Positions 1 through 11,998 of a DNA stretch of 64,000 nucleotides are shown piece after piece. The stretch is taken from the NCBI RefSeq assembly GCF_009017415.1, contig NC_092407.1, positions 992,001-1,056,000 of the forward strand, read 5' to 3'. The notes beneath the pieces are model-generated. The model was not told the origin of the DNA. It did no database searches and saw only the letters and a program-made list of their open reading frames with translations. A program made the position numbers and the translations under genes. Source of the stretch: Aspergillus flavus (taxonomy: Eukaryota > Ascomycota > Eurotiomycetes > Eurotiales > Aspergillaceae). Every line of letters starts with the position of its first letter. The first letter of the stretch is position 1.

Positions 1-526
1 ACAAAGGGGTAGAGAACTATTTACAGGCTGGTGTAGCACCAAATAAACTTGTCTTGGGGACGGCTTTCTACGGTCGCAGCGTAAAATTGGCGAGTGGAGG
101 ATGCACACAACCCGGCTGTCCTTTTATAGGACCGGGAGCTGAGGGACAATGCGTCAAGACTGCAGGCTATTTGTCTTACACGGGTATGTGACAATACCTC
201 ACTCCCGCATCACATCTCTAACTTGTACTTTCTTGAACAGAGATACAGGATATCATATCTGGCGGTGCAAAACCGGTGTTTGACCAGGCTGGCTCGGTTC
301 AGCATCTAACATGGGGCGGGGACAATTGGGTCTCGTGAGTTATTCCTTTCCTTTAAGGGGATTTCGATTAATGTCCTGGCTATGATACACTAGTTACGAC
401 GATCCCCAGACCATCAAGATCAAAGTTGACTATGCTAGGAGAAAGGGATTGCGAGGGCTCATGGCCTGGGCCATAGATATGGACGACGAGCAAAGGAGTA
501 TGACCAAAGCTTTGTCGGGTCACTAA
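1..526 (+). CDS. GH18 chitinase, 3' part only
   Basis: This is the C-terminal part of a family 18 chitinase; the start lies outside the window. Three exons (to 183, 241-334, 394-526) join in frame across two introns of 57 and 59 nt with GT..AG ends. Visible family blocks are KLVLGTAFYGRS (the GH18 barrel strand before the substrate-binding Tyr), a Cys-rich insert around GGCTQPGCPFIGPG, LTWGGDNWVSYDD, and the last barrel strand LRGLMAWAIDMDD. These resemble the LysM-bearing, killer-toxin-like class of fungal chitinases, which hydrolyse chitin outside the cell. The protein stops soon after the barrel, so no C-terminal extra domain is present. Family is certain; subgroup is inference. Confidence 0.88.
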
Positions 527-786
527 AAATCACCCCCTTGTTTATCTATGAAGCCTGTCCGCTGGTTCCTTTTTATTCTTCTTCCTACTATTATCGCTGT
601 GTCCGAATCTTGCATTACTAGATGTGGTATATCCAACATCTAGCCGGATTACATATTTCATGAGTTCATATGAAATCTATCTAACACTTGCCGTAGTGTT
701 TGCTTCTCCGTCGTATCTAGAGTCATCGCTCTACAGTATGTGTATATCGGCCTCTATTTACACACTTCGATAACAGTAGCTACCTG

Positions 787-2727
787 TCATTTCGCCTGAA
801 TTCCCGCCCAGTCAAATGGCCGCTCGCCGATGTCCGGTTCCTGAGTCGAAAGGTCATGCACCTGGACGCGATCGCTCTTTAGTTCTTCTTGATTGAAGAA
901 GATATCTCGGATCCTTCGCTTAATGAATTTTCCAGACAGCGTCATTGGTAATTCCTGGTTCTTTCTGACCAGCCGCAGGACCGTGGGTAACTTGTATGCA
1001 TTCATCTGTCTCTCGACCGCCAACCACCTGCGCATTGCGGAGAGTTCCAGACTATTACCTTCGGGAGTATCATCATTTATAACCACAAGCGCAGCGACGA
1101 GCTGGCCGGCAGAGGTATCCTGGATGCCGAGTACGATGGCCTCTGATATAAATGGATGTTTAGCCAGCTCGCTTTCGACCTCCGGTGCGAGGATCTTCCA
1201 CCCGCAAAATCGAATGACTACAATAGTCAGTTCCGGGACGACTCTTAGTAGAGCGTTACTTACTGTCCTGAGACGACCGACCAAAGATATAAACCAACTC
1301 CCCTTCTAGCTTACCCATGTCCCCGGTTTTCCAATATCCCTCGGCATCAAAAATCCCGTTCATTACAGTTGGGTCCTCCGCTATATACCTTCAATGCATC
1401 ATGTCAGTCTTTTGAAGTATGTAAGGATCGAATCTCTCACCTTTTAAATCTCGCAGGGGATTTGATACATATTTCACCTGCTTCATTAAGCTTTAGATGC
1501 ACATGGCGACGGACCCGACCACAGCAGTCCTAGTTCTCAGTGTCAGCCAACAGACTGCAGAGTAATCGTCTAAGGCCTACCATAGGGAGATCCACGCCCG
1601 AGTCCCAGTCAGCAGCAACGACGAACGCCAACACCTCAGACATCCCATATGCTACCATCAAGGGCTTACCACCCCGCAGCTCCATCCACTCACTCCTCAA
1701 TTCCGGGGTCACCCTCGCACCTCCAGAGCAGATCAAGCGCATTCCCCTCAGACCTTGAAGAATACGGTCATACCTTCCCGGTGGGCCTTCCTTCCGAACC
1801 GCCTCCAACTTCTCTCCGACGGCTTGAAGCCCTGAAGGAACAAGAAACACAGCCGTTAGGCCGTCCTCTGGTCCGGCTTTCTTCTCCCACCGTTCCAACA
1901 GCCAATCCGGACTAAACACAGAGCTACAGAATTCAAGACACGCACCGGCCAGAATGGTGTGAAACAGGAACAGCCACCCAGCAGCCCAATGGACCGGAGA
2001 ATAATGCGCCCAGGTGTCACTTGGAGTCAAACCGAACAACCTGATGCTGTCTACATAGGCTGTCTCGGCCCCTCGCCGGGAATGAAGAACTCCCTTTGGG
2101 GTACCGGTAGTTCCGGACGTGTAAAGAAGCACGAATCCCTTGTCCGCGTTGATCAGGGGTCCTCCTTCCGGTTGCAATGAGAAGTTAAGAGTAGCCGGCC
2201 TAACTGACTCTGTCACGTTGATGTTCAAGGTTGGAAGACCAGTCAGGTCAGAGATGGCTTTGGCTTTGTCCTTTGTGGCCGGCACCGTGATCGTAAGGGC
2301 TGCATTGCATAGCCCTAAAAAGTATTTCCCTTCCTCTGGATGGAGCGCCGGTGCTGATGGTTTCACGAAAGTATTAGGATCATGACTCCGTATTACTGGA
2401 CGGGACTAGCATAATAAATAGCTTACACAGAGGAACAATGACCGCTCCAATGCTGTACAGAGCAAAAGCCAGAACGGCAAATTCATGTCCTGGGCCAACC
2501 AGAACTCCCACGAAAACGTCTGTATCCACGCCCTTGAGGCGGTCTTTGACCTGTGAATCAAGAGACTCGAGGATCCGCTCACGTGTGGTCAACACATCGT
2601 ACAAGAACTGTTCCACAGTAGTTTCGTATCCGTCGGAGAGATCTCGGATGATGGCTTTGGTGGGATGGCTCTTCCATACCTGGAAGAGAAGGGAGAGAAG
2701 TGGCTCCCGGGGAACTTGCAGTGACAT
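787..2727 (-). CDS. AMP-dependent acyl-CoA synthetase/ligase
   Basis: Five exons (2727-2427, 2353-1581, 1529-1441, 1388-1264, 1217-787) give an unbroken 572-residue protein. It belongs to the ANL adenylating superfamily, which activates a carboxylic acid with ATP and passes it to CoA. The P-loop YTSGTTGTPKG is near residues 178-188, the A5 motif YGMSE near 336, the TGD motif near 409, the hinge GRSSQDIIRFCGWK near 420, and the catalytic-Lys region MTLSGKFIKR close to the C-terminus. Length and motif order fit a stand-alone acyl-CoA ligase. No carrier domain, membrane segment or clear peroxisomal tripeptide (it ends QAK) is seen. It is divergent from the acyltransferase gene at 3816, about 1.1 kb away. 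The substrate cannot be told from the sequence. Confidence 0.9.
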
Positions 2728-3815
2728 TTTGGAGACTTTTGAAGATGGGAGAGGGGAGTACCCAAATGAACGGGTTGTTTTTGTTTCACTCAGACTTCAT
2801 GTGACTGTGGAGAGTTGAATGTAACCCTACGTCTTTAGCGCTTTCAAAATATTATGTTCATATGCATGAGGATGGATATCAAATATATACCGTATCGGGT
2901 AAGGATCACTCATTGGCAGCGCCGCTTTGCCACATCAATGGGACAGACATTCTCCAAGGTAAGTCGATATAACAGTACTCCGTATAGGAGATAATGATTA
3001 GAAAGCCATGATCGTGTTGAACTGGCCCTTTAGCATTGGTTGAAGAGATATCAACCGTGAGAAGCAATGCCTGGTATTCCATGGATGTGATTGGCCAGGT
3101 GTCTGGAAAGTGGGCCTGATCAAATCCTTCAACAGCGAAGAAATCGAGATCGCAGATCCGCCCAAGAGCCGCAATCCTGGCAGTCTCATATCAATCTGGG
3201 GACGGATTGTCGTGGTCCTGCCATTCGGCACTTGCTACTTGGCATTGTTCTTTGGTTATTGTCATTCGGAAGACCCATCGATTGTTCCGCAGGCCTGACC
3301 ATCACCGATACGAGAAATGTAAGTCAGTGGATACGAAGTATGACAAACCATTGGCTGCAGGGACCACTTAGCCCTAATTTCCCTAAACTAAGAAATTCTA
3401 GCAGTGGGCAATCAGGGGCAGTGAAAAGATCAATAAGACCCGTAGTGATGTTAAATTAATCCGAATTAGTCCTGAACTGGTCACTACGGAAATAGTCTGG
3501 CGAGAGGACTGGCGATTATTGGTGCCATTACGAGACTAATTCTGCAATATTTGGGGGCCACTGCATAAAAACCCGAGAGTTCAGTTCTAAAAAAAGGAGA
3601 CTAAACCCAGACTTTCCCCTGGATCCAATTAACGGCTTCTTTCTCAGCCTCACGGCGTGAGATTTAAACCCCTCGCTGGAAATTTGGACCCTGATGAGTC
3701 CCTTCTGATCATCATTCACTCGTTTAAATTATGCCCATGTAAGCTGGCTCAGGAATCCTAGTAACTACACCACTCGTTAAGCGCACCGCAAGGGGAACCA
3801 TTTCCTCTCTCCATC
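2728..3815. other. intergenic, no convincing gene
   Basis: This is the space between two divergent genes, so it holds both promoters. An open stretch at 3110-3298 (+) ends in a hydrophobic segment (IVVVLPFGTCYLALFFGYC) but has no recognisable family and no clear exon partner. I see no repeat. Confidence 0.4.
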
Positions 3816-5159
3816 ATGGAGCGCACTAAATGGCTGGACGGCCTGCGAGGCATCGCAGCCGCGATCGTGGCATTCGACCACTACTTCATGGGAGAGGTCT
3901 GGCACCCATTCGTGTCCTTCTGGGCAGACCCCCCGGAGGGAAATCGCCGCTTCGTTCAACTGCCTCCCATCCGCATTCTCTTTTCCGCTCATGCGATGGT
4001 GACGCTGTTCATGGTAATCTCGGGCTATGCGATCTCCATTAATATCCTGAAAGCCCGACCCAGTCAGCAATATTACACGCGGATCTCCTCCGCCGTCCTG
4101 CGGAGGCCATTTCGAATTTACTTGCCAGTTCTGGTCATGGCGACGATCAGTCAACTGCTGTTTTTCTTCAATCTCTACAACTGGACCTTCGACGAGGACC
4201 TCCTAAAGGGGCTCGAGCCGTGGAAGGCACCGTGGGCCCACATTGAATGGCTCTTCCTCTACATGACCGATAGCTTGAACATCATCGCCTTCGCGTACAA
4301 CGGAGGGTTCAATGGCCAGCTTTGGACCATGCCAGTCGAATTCCGCGGATCCAACGTCGTCTTCGTCCTCCTGGTCGGCCTAGCCGCCTGGCGGCCCAAA
4401 CTACGGCTCTGGTTTCTACCTCTACTATCTCTCTATTTCCTCTGGTACGGCCTCTGGGATACCTTCGGCTTCATCTGGGGCCTCTTCCTCGCCGAACGTG
4501 CAGCAGCAGCAGCCAACCCAGCAACCGGAAACGGCTCGACCCAAACCACCGCCACCGACGATGAGGAGAAACTGCCCTTCTTCCCATTATCGCGCTCCAA
4601 CTGGAAATCCCACCTCCTCAACCGCAAGAACTTCACCCTCGCCCGCATCACCACCACCATCTCGTTCCTCCTCGGCTACCACCTCCTCTGCCTAGGAGAC
4701 GACGGCAAGCTAACCCCAGGTTACCAATGGCTCTCCGTCTTCCACCCGGCCAAATGGCACGACGACTGGCAACTCATCCACTGGTGCTGGAAAGTTGTCG
4801 GCTCGGCCCTCCTGGTCTACGCGATCGGCGAATCCCCCCTGCTGCAGCGCCCATTTAATACCAGGCCCGTGCAGTATCTCGGCAAGATCTCCTTCTCGCT
4901 GTATCTAGTGCACCAGGCCATCTATCATCTGTTGCGCGATCCGCTCAGGAATTATCTCTGGTTACTGGGAAATGGCACGGCGTATCCGGGGAGTGTGGAG
5001 GCGGCAGCGACGGATCCGATGTCGTTTCATGTGGCTTGGTGGGCTTCGGGGATTGTGCTGGGGACGGTGGTGGTTTATGCGGCGCATTATTATACGATTT
5101 ATGTGGATAATAAGTGTGTGGCGTTGACGAAGAGGATTGAGAAGTGGTTGACTTCTTGA
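3816..5159 (+). CDS. membrane acyltransferase 3 family protein
   Basis: A single-exon gene of 447 residues. The start MERTKWLDGLRGIAA carries the family signature (LDGLRGIAAxxVxxxH-like, here ending FDHYF). The rest shows the family's many hydrophobic segments (for example MVTLFMVISGYAI, VVFVLLVGLAAW and FLPLLSLYFLWYGLW) and ends with YLGKISFSLYLVHQAIYH, the typical last family block. Acyltransferase-3 proteins move acyl groups onto sugars or small molecules at a membrane; fungal paralogues are often lineage-specific. Residues 230-250 form a low-complexity, hydrophilic Ala/Thr-rich loop. GC content is high in the second half compared with flanking DNA. The acceptor is unknown. Confidence 0.9.
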   Translation: MERTKWLDGLRGIAAAIVAFDHYFMGEVWHPFVSFWADPPEGNRRFVQLPPIRILFSAHAMVTLFMVISGYAISINILKARPSQQYYTRISSAVLRRPFRIYLPVLVMATISQLLFFFNLYNWTFDEDLLKGLEPWKAPWAHIEWLFLYMTDSLNIIAFAYNGGFNGQLWTMPVEFRGSNVVFVLLVGLAAWRPKLRLWFLPLLSLYFLWYGLWDTFGFIWGLFLAERAAAAANPATGNGSTQTTATDDEEKLPFFPLSRSNWKSHLLNRKNFTLARITTTISFLLGYHLLCLGDDGKLTPGYQWLSVFHPAKWHDDWQLIHWCWKVVGSALLVYAIGESPLLQRPFNTRPVQYLGKISFSLYLVHQAIYHLLRDPLRNYLWLLGNGTAYPGSVEAAATDPMSFHVAWWASGIVLGTVVVYAAHYYTIYVDNKCVALTKRIEKWLTS

Positions 5160-5324
5160 GTTTTGTCTTTGTCTTTCGGGTTTCGGATTTGTATGTGAGG
5201 GTTTATATTTAATATATTGATATTTTATTTATGATGTGTTCTGTTTTGCTCATTGGAGTATCGTATTGGAGATGTACAACTACGGACGTTATGTACATCG
5301 CTAGGATCAGCGAAGCAACAAAAA

Positions 5325-6798
5325 CTACCATAAAGTAGCCTCTGGCGTAGGCACAGCAACCCCCGACTCAGGCACCGCCGGCGTAGGCGTGGGAACCCTC
5401 GCCTCCGCAGCCCCAGTAGGCAGGGACTCCAGATCGCCCACAAGAGGCACCATACTCACAGGCGGAATATACCATTCCCGATCACATTCCGTCCATCTCG
5501 GGTCGATCTGGGTCATAACACCCTCCGGGATACCCATCCAGGGCATATAATCATCCCGAATCATAGTACACTTATTCCCACCACGGAACGGACACTGCGA
5601 GGCGCCCTGGTACTTCTCCCAGGGGATCAGGGACATCGTATAATTCCCGACTTCATGGGGCTGGAACTCATCGTACTCGAAGGGATACGCGGTTCCGATA
5701 GTCGGGTATTTGGCGTTGACGTGGCTGCGATAGGAGGATACGGCCTTGGGATCGACGGAGATAATCACGTCTTCGTATTCGCCGCCGCAGGAACCACCGG
5801 GGTGGGCGCGTCGGTTGCTGCGGGCGTAGATGCTTGTGAAGGAGACGTAGATGCTGGGTGAGACGAAGGTGTTGCCGTTTACGATGGCTGTGTTGGGGCC
5901 TTCTCCGGTGGCTGTTGCGGGGACGGTGCTTCCGTTCTGCAGACAGAGGTCGCCGTTGGTGGTGGTTACGGGCCAGTAGAAGAGGGTTGCGGTTCCGGGG
6001 AGAAAGTGGCAGTTTGTGCAGGGGTCCTGCTCTGTGTAGTTCCTTTTCGTGGATGGACAGCTTCCGGGGGCGATTGGGCTGTTGGTATCGCCTGGGGTTG
6101 CGGTTGTGATGGAGGCGTAGTAGGCGTCGCGGAGGCTGGTGTAGGTTTGCCAGATAGGGATGCATTCTTCGGTGTTTAGCGAGCAGCTGGGTGTTGGTGA
6201 TGGGGATCGATAGACTAGGGTTGTGGTGGTTTCGGTCGCTATAAATGAGCTGCATGGTCCTGTGCCTGGCCAGTATGTGGTCGAGTATTCTCGGGGACCC
6301 AGGGCTCGGGGGATCCCGTCACATAGCGTGGTCACTGGGCCTGTGTGGGGGTCGTCCCAGCCTTCGCCCCAGATTTGGGTGTTGCAGGCTCCCGTACTGG
6401 TGGTGTAGGTACTGTAGATGGTGGAAGTGGACGTTGCGCCGAGGGATTCTAGGCCGGTGGCGCGTCCGTCGAATTCAACCCATTCGGCGTTGCAGGAGAC
6501 TGCGGATGCCTCGGGGCCGGTGGTCGGGCCGTAGTAGTAGTTGGTCGATGTTGGCCAGAAAATAGTGGTATCGCATACGCTTAGCCACTGGCTACTTGTT
6601 GATGAGGTGGCGCATGCATCGGATGGCGCAGAGATGGGTGTACTACTTGAAATAGTCGGAGTGGGAGTAGAGCCACCATCTTCCCTGGGTATGACTGCGA
6701 CAGACAGTTAGCACTTCTACGGGATAGAGATAGTGGCAGGACAAACCCGGGTTGGCAGCGACAGCTCCTAGAAAGAGCAAAGCTACCCCGAACAGCAT
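5325..6798 (-). CDS. secreted Thr/Ser- and Cys-containing protein
   Basis: Two exons (6798-6747 and 6694-5325) join in phase to give 473 residues. The first exon encodes a signal peptide (MLFGVALLFLGAVAA), then mature protein begins near NPVIPRED. The mature part is rich in Thr, Ser, Pro and Tyr with scattered cysteines (SVCDTTIFWPTS, DPCTNCHFLPGT, GGSCGGEYED, TECDREWYIPP). Long Thr runs suggest O-glycosylation. No catalytic domain was recognised and there is no GPI-type hydrophobic tail; it ends in a Pro/Thr-rich linker (PTPTPAVPES). Likely a lineage-specific extracellular protein. A GTG in frame inside exon 2 is not the real start. Confidence 0.85.
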
Positions 6799-9700
6799 TT
6801 TGAACCGTACTTGGGATGACGAAATATAATTGCAAGAACGATGGACAAACGAACGAAGAGTCAATATCGGCACCAGAACTCACTTTATAAACTCAATCGG
6901 TGACCGTAAAAGTGGAGAGCCCAGAGACTAAAATCTCAGCTCAGCTTTTCACAGCAATAGTGCACAATCAAATGAATTATCTGAGACATATCACGGAAAT
7001 CTATTGGTCGTGTTTCGAAAACCCATACATAAATCATGCCAAGGACCCTCTGCAATGACACCCTACTGCAGGTGCGATATATCCAGCTTACAATGATTGG
7101 TGCAGATGCAGTCAGATTGAAAATCACAGTGATACGGCAGGAACCTAATTCTGGCCAGAGTCCAGACTGTACGTTTTCCAATAATCTTGTGTCTTGGTCT
7201 GTGGGCTAGAATTGCCGAATACGAACCCTCATCGACCGGTTGACGGTTCCTCCAATAAGCGGAGAGGCACCAAGGGTTTTCTCAAACATCTCCACTACTC
7301 TACATGCTGGTCGGCATGCAACTCTGTTCAGCTTGACCTTTTTGGTCTGTTGGATCGTATCCGAGTCATGAGATTTGATGCCCCGGCTAACACGGGAAGA
7401 CAAACCGGATGTCTGGAGATCCAGCTGCGCGAAGGACAATCCCAATGCCAAGAAGGACCCGCCTAGTCCTTATGTTTAGAGTGCTTCTTGTGGCATCGCA
7501 TGGTCTATTGCTATAGCACAAGGCACGAGGTGTCTATACTGGATTCGATGTCGCTTTAGGTACCGTGTGAACAGGGGCCAGGAACTAGAATAGTAGGACT
7601 AAAAACGATTAAGGTTGGACGTGCGAACATTTAATTCGTGTCGTAAAAATGAGCAAGGAGAATCCTTCCGTTCCGTGGACCCATGAATGGGAAGAGCATA
7701 ACCCACAATACGATATTAAATAGTTAGCAGATCGATTTGAAAGGTAAGGGATGCGCGAAAGAGTGGGGCACTTCGAGCGTAGGACTTATGGTTATTATGA
7801 GATGCTGTCCATTGTTGCTATCCATCAGACAGTGTCCATATGAACGAGAATCATGAGTAGTTCCACCCAAAGTAGCTCCTCATTCCCATGGCCAACGTCG
7901 TAAAAGATGCACATCCTGATATGGGTGCTGCTGCACTTTGTTTAACAACTGTCATGGCTCGGTATATCTCGCCATCCACAAAATGGACGTTTTGTGGAAA
8001 GCAAACAGCTACCAACATGTGCGATTGGATGTAATTTTGTGTCGGAGAGGGATCTGAAAAGATACAGTTAACTCACTGAGAGAGTAGGTTGCATCCTCTT
8101 TCGTTTCCCCCCTAGGGGTTATCCGACTTGCTACAAAAGACGTCCGCATAAGCTCTGAGTACGTCTGTGGACTATATAGTACCCTTGTTTAAGCTCGTTA
8201 ACCTCAGAAGGGATGCTTTGATGGGCAATTCCCTCCTGGAATGGAAGTGTTGTTCTCTATGGAATTCAGCGATCGTGTTTAAAGTGAACTCGACGACCAA
8301 GGCCGAAGAAGTAATCTGGCATGCGTTTACCGGTTCCCTGAACCCTGCAGCCCTAGATCCGTAGCCTGGAACATTGCTGTAAAAGAGGAGCAAACATGCA
8401 ATAGGATGAGGTACGGATGGCTCGACGACACGTAGTATCCCGCCTCTTTCACGAAGATGCGACAATGCAACGATAGGACTGGCCGTGATATGCTCATCCA
8501 ATATACCACCAGGCTGTTCGCTTTCTCCACCACCCCACATCGTTAGGAACTTTTGCTGGTGAACACTGGAGGTGGTTGATGCATGCAAACGAAACTATCA
8601 TTAATATTCGATCTAGTGTCAATCACATGTTGGAAGAATAAACACTCTTAAGAATTTATAGTGGCATCCATATTATCTCAAACGCGATGTCTTTGATCAA
8701 CGTGGGAGCGACGGGAGCGAATTGCAGCTGAGAAGGACACTGTTTCCGAAAGGGACAATATGAAATTTGGGAACGAAGATCTGTACAGAGAGGGGATGTC
8801 AGGTTCGTTCGCCCTCTTTGCGCAGTCGTGCGAACGCTACAAGAACGGCACCTGCTCTATGGCCTAATGCCTCAAGATACAGCGCCAAGTTTGTAGATCT
8901 CCGGCGAAGGATTGCACCACGACTCCATGCTAAGCCCCGACTCTCTGATGTGGAGAAAGATCGCGATCGGGGATGCTCATGTTAAAGCAGCCTGTGACTA
9001 GGTTGAGGCCTTCCCTAGGATAAATCCTTTTCGTGCGAAATTGGGTCGGATATAGAAGCTTCAATTTTGTCACACATATATAGGCGCGACAAGGCTATTC
9101 CTTGCCATCGTGCTGCGCCCGGCCTCGGGTCAGTTGCTCTTAATACAGCCAGAAGTATTAGCCTAGAAAATTGGACGGGCATAGGTCGTATTGCCAAGCC
9201 TAATGCTTGACTTCGGCCCCATTTCCGGGCAATAGGTCCACTATATCGATCACCTTCATTTGCTGCCAGTACGGAAATGGTGGCTTGGCGAGGCATCGTA
9301 CACACGACGATCTAAATAGAAAGACACTGGCTCCTCGAATGGCCAGATGACGTAGATGAATGGCTTGGAAGTCATGTATATAAATCCATGGGGCATTTAC
9401 TATTTCCACTTAGACTTTCAGTCAGGAAATAACACTGTCTTCATTTAGTGAAAGACTCCCCCTGATATACTGGAATAAAAAACCTTGGTTGGTGCCTACT
9501 ATACCGAAAGCAAAAACAACGCCTGCTATCATTATCTCTTTTGCCGTCGTACCTACAATGTGTTTCCGTTCCTCGAAAGAAATCGACTCCCACAGCCTGC
9601 CGTCACGGCCGATCGACCAGCCCAATGAATCACCAGAACAAGATAAGAACACGCCACGGCCGAAGGTTGTGAGAGACGACCGGCCCCTCAAGCTGTCTAA

Positions 9701-10724
9701 TAAGGAGATGAGAAGAAAGACTTGGTCCAGGCCGAACGTACTTGGTGCAGTTACCTTTGGCATGTAAGGGGCTGCTTAGGTTGAATGCTGTTTGACGAGA
9801 GCTGAAATGTGATATGGTGGTATATATCAATATGATGCTGGGAGTCCCCCGGACGGGAAAGAAGTGAAAATGGAAGCTTTCTACCAACAGCGGGGTGTGA
9901 ACATGGGCGATGGACAACGGGCATACCTTTGAGGGCGGCAACTAGGCTTTTGGCATACGCTGTTAGCCGGCAATGATGTTTAGGGACTTTTATCATATAA
10001 TCTGTGTCATGTGGGCATATTTACCCAAATGCCATGGGTTAAATAAACATCGAGAATGTCATGAGTCATGTCCTGTACATAGTAAAACTAGTGCTTTGGT
10101 GCCCCGTTACTTGTTTACCTAAACGGGAGATAGCTGATGTTCTAGGTAGGTTGTCCGAGATAGTGACAAGGATCCTGGTCCGATTGCCGAGGTCTAAAGA
10201 TGAAGTGCTGCTGCAGGGTCACCGATTTAGAAGGTGGTTAGAACAGCATTGCAGATGGAAACGATAGTACTGAGTAAGACCGTAGATGGTAGTTGAACGT
10301 CTTCCGAAAGTCTTGGCCAAATACTATGCTCGATTGCATTCCTTTATCGTATCTCAATGATGTGAAGGCACGGCAGCAGGTAGACATAACTTCCAAAATA
10401 GCAGAACTGTACACCAGCAACACATAATTACTGAGGGTAGGAACATCTCTAAGAAATTCTAATAGTAGTTGAGCTGACGCTAACAGGAGTTGAATAAAGT
10501 ATACATACAATGGATAGGTTTATCAGTGACGTTAACAAGCAAAAGTCCTGAGAGACGGTCTCATGATGACGACCTTGCGGGATATTCAAATTGTAGGCTA
10601 CGTATAAATTACCTTCACCACTGTCATGGGAATCTGGAAAGACTCTTTCGTTGCCTATCCCGACACCCTAACTCCTATCCTTTTCTACTATTGTCTCATC
10701 AAGCATACACTGCATTCTTACAAG
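6799..10724. other. 3.9 kb with no supported gene
   Basis: Only short open frames are present, most starting at non-ATG codons. Examples are 8172-8588 (-), whose first codon is TTG, and 9422-9763 (-), which has an ATG and encodes 113 residues with one hydrophobic stretch (IMIAGVVFAFGIVGTNQGF). Neither resembles a family I know. No repeats or RNA genes were noticed. Confidence 0.35.
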
Positions 10725-11998
10725 ATGACTAGCCCAGAAATTCGCGAGTTCACCGTGAAGATTCCCAGGGAACGAGGAGAGCGTCTCAAGCGAAAGCCAA
10801 GAGATACGAGATTACCAGGTCAGGAAATCGTGCCCGGAGCTGGAACTCGATACGGTGAGTACATCTTATCTGACTCGTACGACGTGACTCTGGCAGCATG
10901 ACATAGTAACCGGTCTATCTACTACAGAACCGGAATACAACTGGACGGACGATCTTTATGAGAAATGGACTGATGATTTCGACTGGTACTTTGTACAAGA
11001 CAAAATCAATGAACCCTCCCATTACATCGGCGAATTTGAAGCCGTTCAGATTCACTTCCGGCATTCCCGCTCCAAGACCGCCAATGCAATCTCCCTTCTC
11101 CTTATTCATTGGTGGCCCGCAGTTTTCTACGAGTTCAGTAGGGTTTGGGGCCCTATGTTGCATCCTGTGAATGAGAACGAGCAAGCGCTCCATGTGGTCG
11201 TGCCCAGTGTGCCCGGATTCTGCTGCTCCAACTGGCCTCCCAAGGCTGGATGGACGTTACAGGACACTGTGAGACTCTTTGACTCCGTAATGAAGAAGCT
11301 CGGTTACAACGAGTATATGGTCCAATGTGGTGGTACGCGACATTTCGTGGGACGCGAGCTCGGGATGCGCTGCACGCCGTCATGCAAGTTGATCCACTTC
11401 AACTTCATTCCGAGTGAAATGCCCAATAACGCCAAGAGTTGGACAGAGCGCGAACATGCTATCGCTGAAAGGAAGGAGGACCGGTATGAGAATCACCTCG
11501 GTTATGCTGTGTGCATGCGCACTCGAGTTCGTACTTCTCTGTTTTGGGTTGTTGGATATTGATTGACTCGGTACTAACAATGTTGTGGCAGCCCCATACC
11601 ATTAGAATCGGACTTCATGACAAGATTCTCATCATGCCATCCACGCGATGCTTTTCTGAAAATCTCCCAAACGAGGAATTCGTCGAGTTCACCACGGACT
11701 TTTGTTCCAGTTCGCTCAAGGTGCGCTTCGGGTACAGCTCATTCTTAGGGGATACTGAGCACTCGTCGAAGCGCATGGTGGAAATGACGGGAAAGGTGGT
11801 ATATCATCAAGGTAGCACACCCCCCCCCCCCAACCACCTTTCTATTTATTCCATTACGAATTGGTAAGGTTGATGCGAGGTCTAGAGCATGACAATGGGG
11901 GACATTTCGCTGCTTTGGAGTGCCCTGGGGAACTTGTTCAAGATGTCCGGGAGCTGGCAGCTCAAGAATTGGAAGAAGTAGCCTATATTATTGATTAG
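10725..11998 (+). CDS. epoxide hydrolase-like protein, catalytic Asp missing
   Basis: Four exons (10725-10854, 10928-11526, 11592-11811, 11886-11998) keep frame and give 353 residues. The N-terminus (MTSPEIREFTVKIP...) and WTDDFDWYFVQDKINEPSHY match the epoxide hydrolase N-terminal domain of alpha/beta-hydrolases. FYEFSRVWGPMLHP, LHVVVPSVPGF, GWTLQDTVRLFD and the final HDNGGHFAALECP (catalytic His) are classic. Two key sites are changed. The oxyanion motif HGWPG reads HWWPA, and the nucleophile elbow that should read CGDWGH reads CGGTRH, so the attacking Asp is gone. The cap region after RIGLHD is also shortened (353 residues against about 400 usual). The gene is probably a non-hydrolytic relic or recent pseudogene. 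An 11-12 C run sits in the third intron. Confidence 0.8.

Noticed and set aside
893..1309. 138-codon plus-strand frame over the acyl-CoA ligase
   Set aside because: It is the shadow of the ligase's last exons; the minus strand carries all ANL motifs.
5668..6255. 195-codon Arg/His/Pro-rich frame inside the secreted-protein gene
   Set aside because: Composition (His, Arg, Leu runs) is typical of an antisense or offset frame of a Thr-rich gene, and the real frame has a signal peptide and a phased intron.
8172..8588. 138-residue minus-strand frame
   Set aside because: It begins at TTG, overlaps another frame on the plus strand, and shows no family feature.
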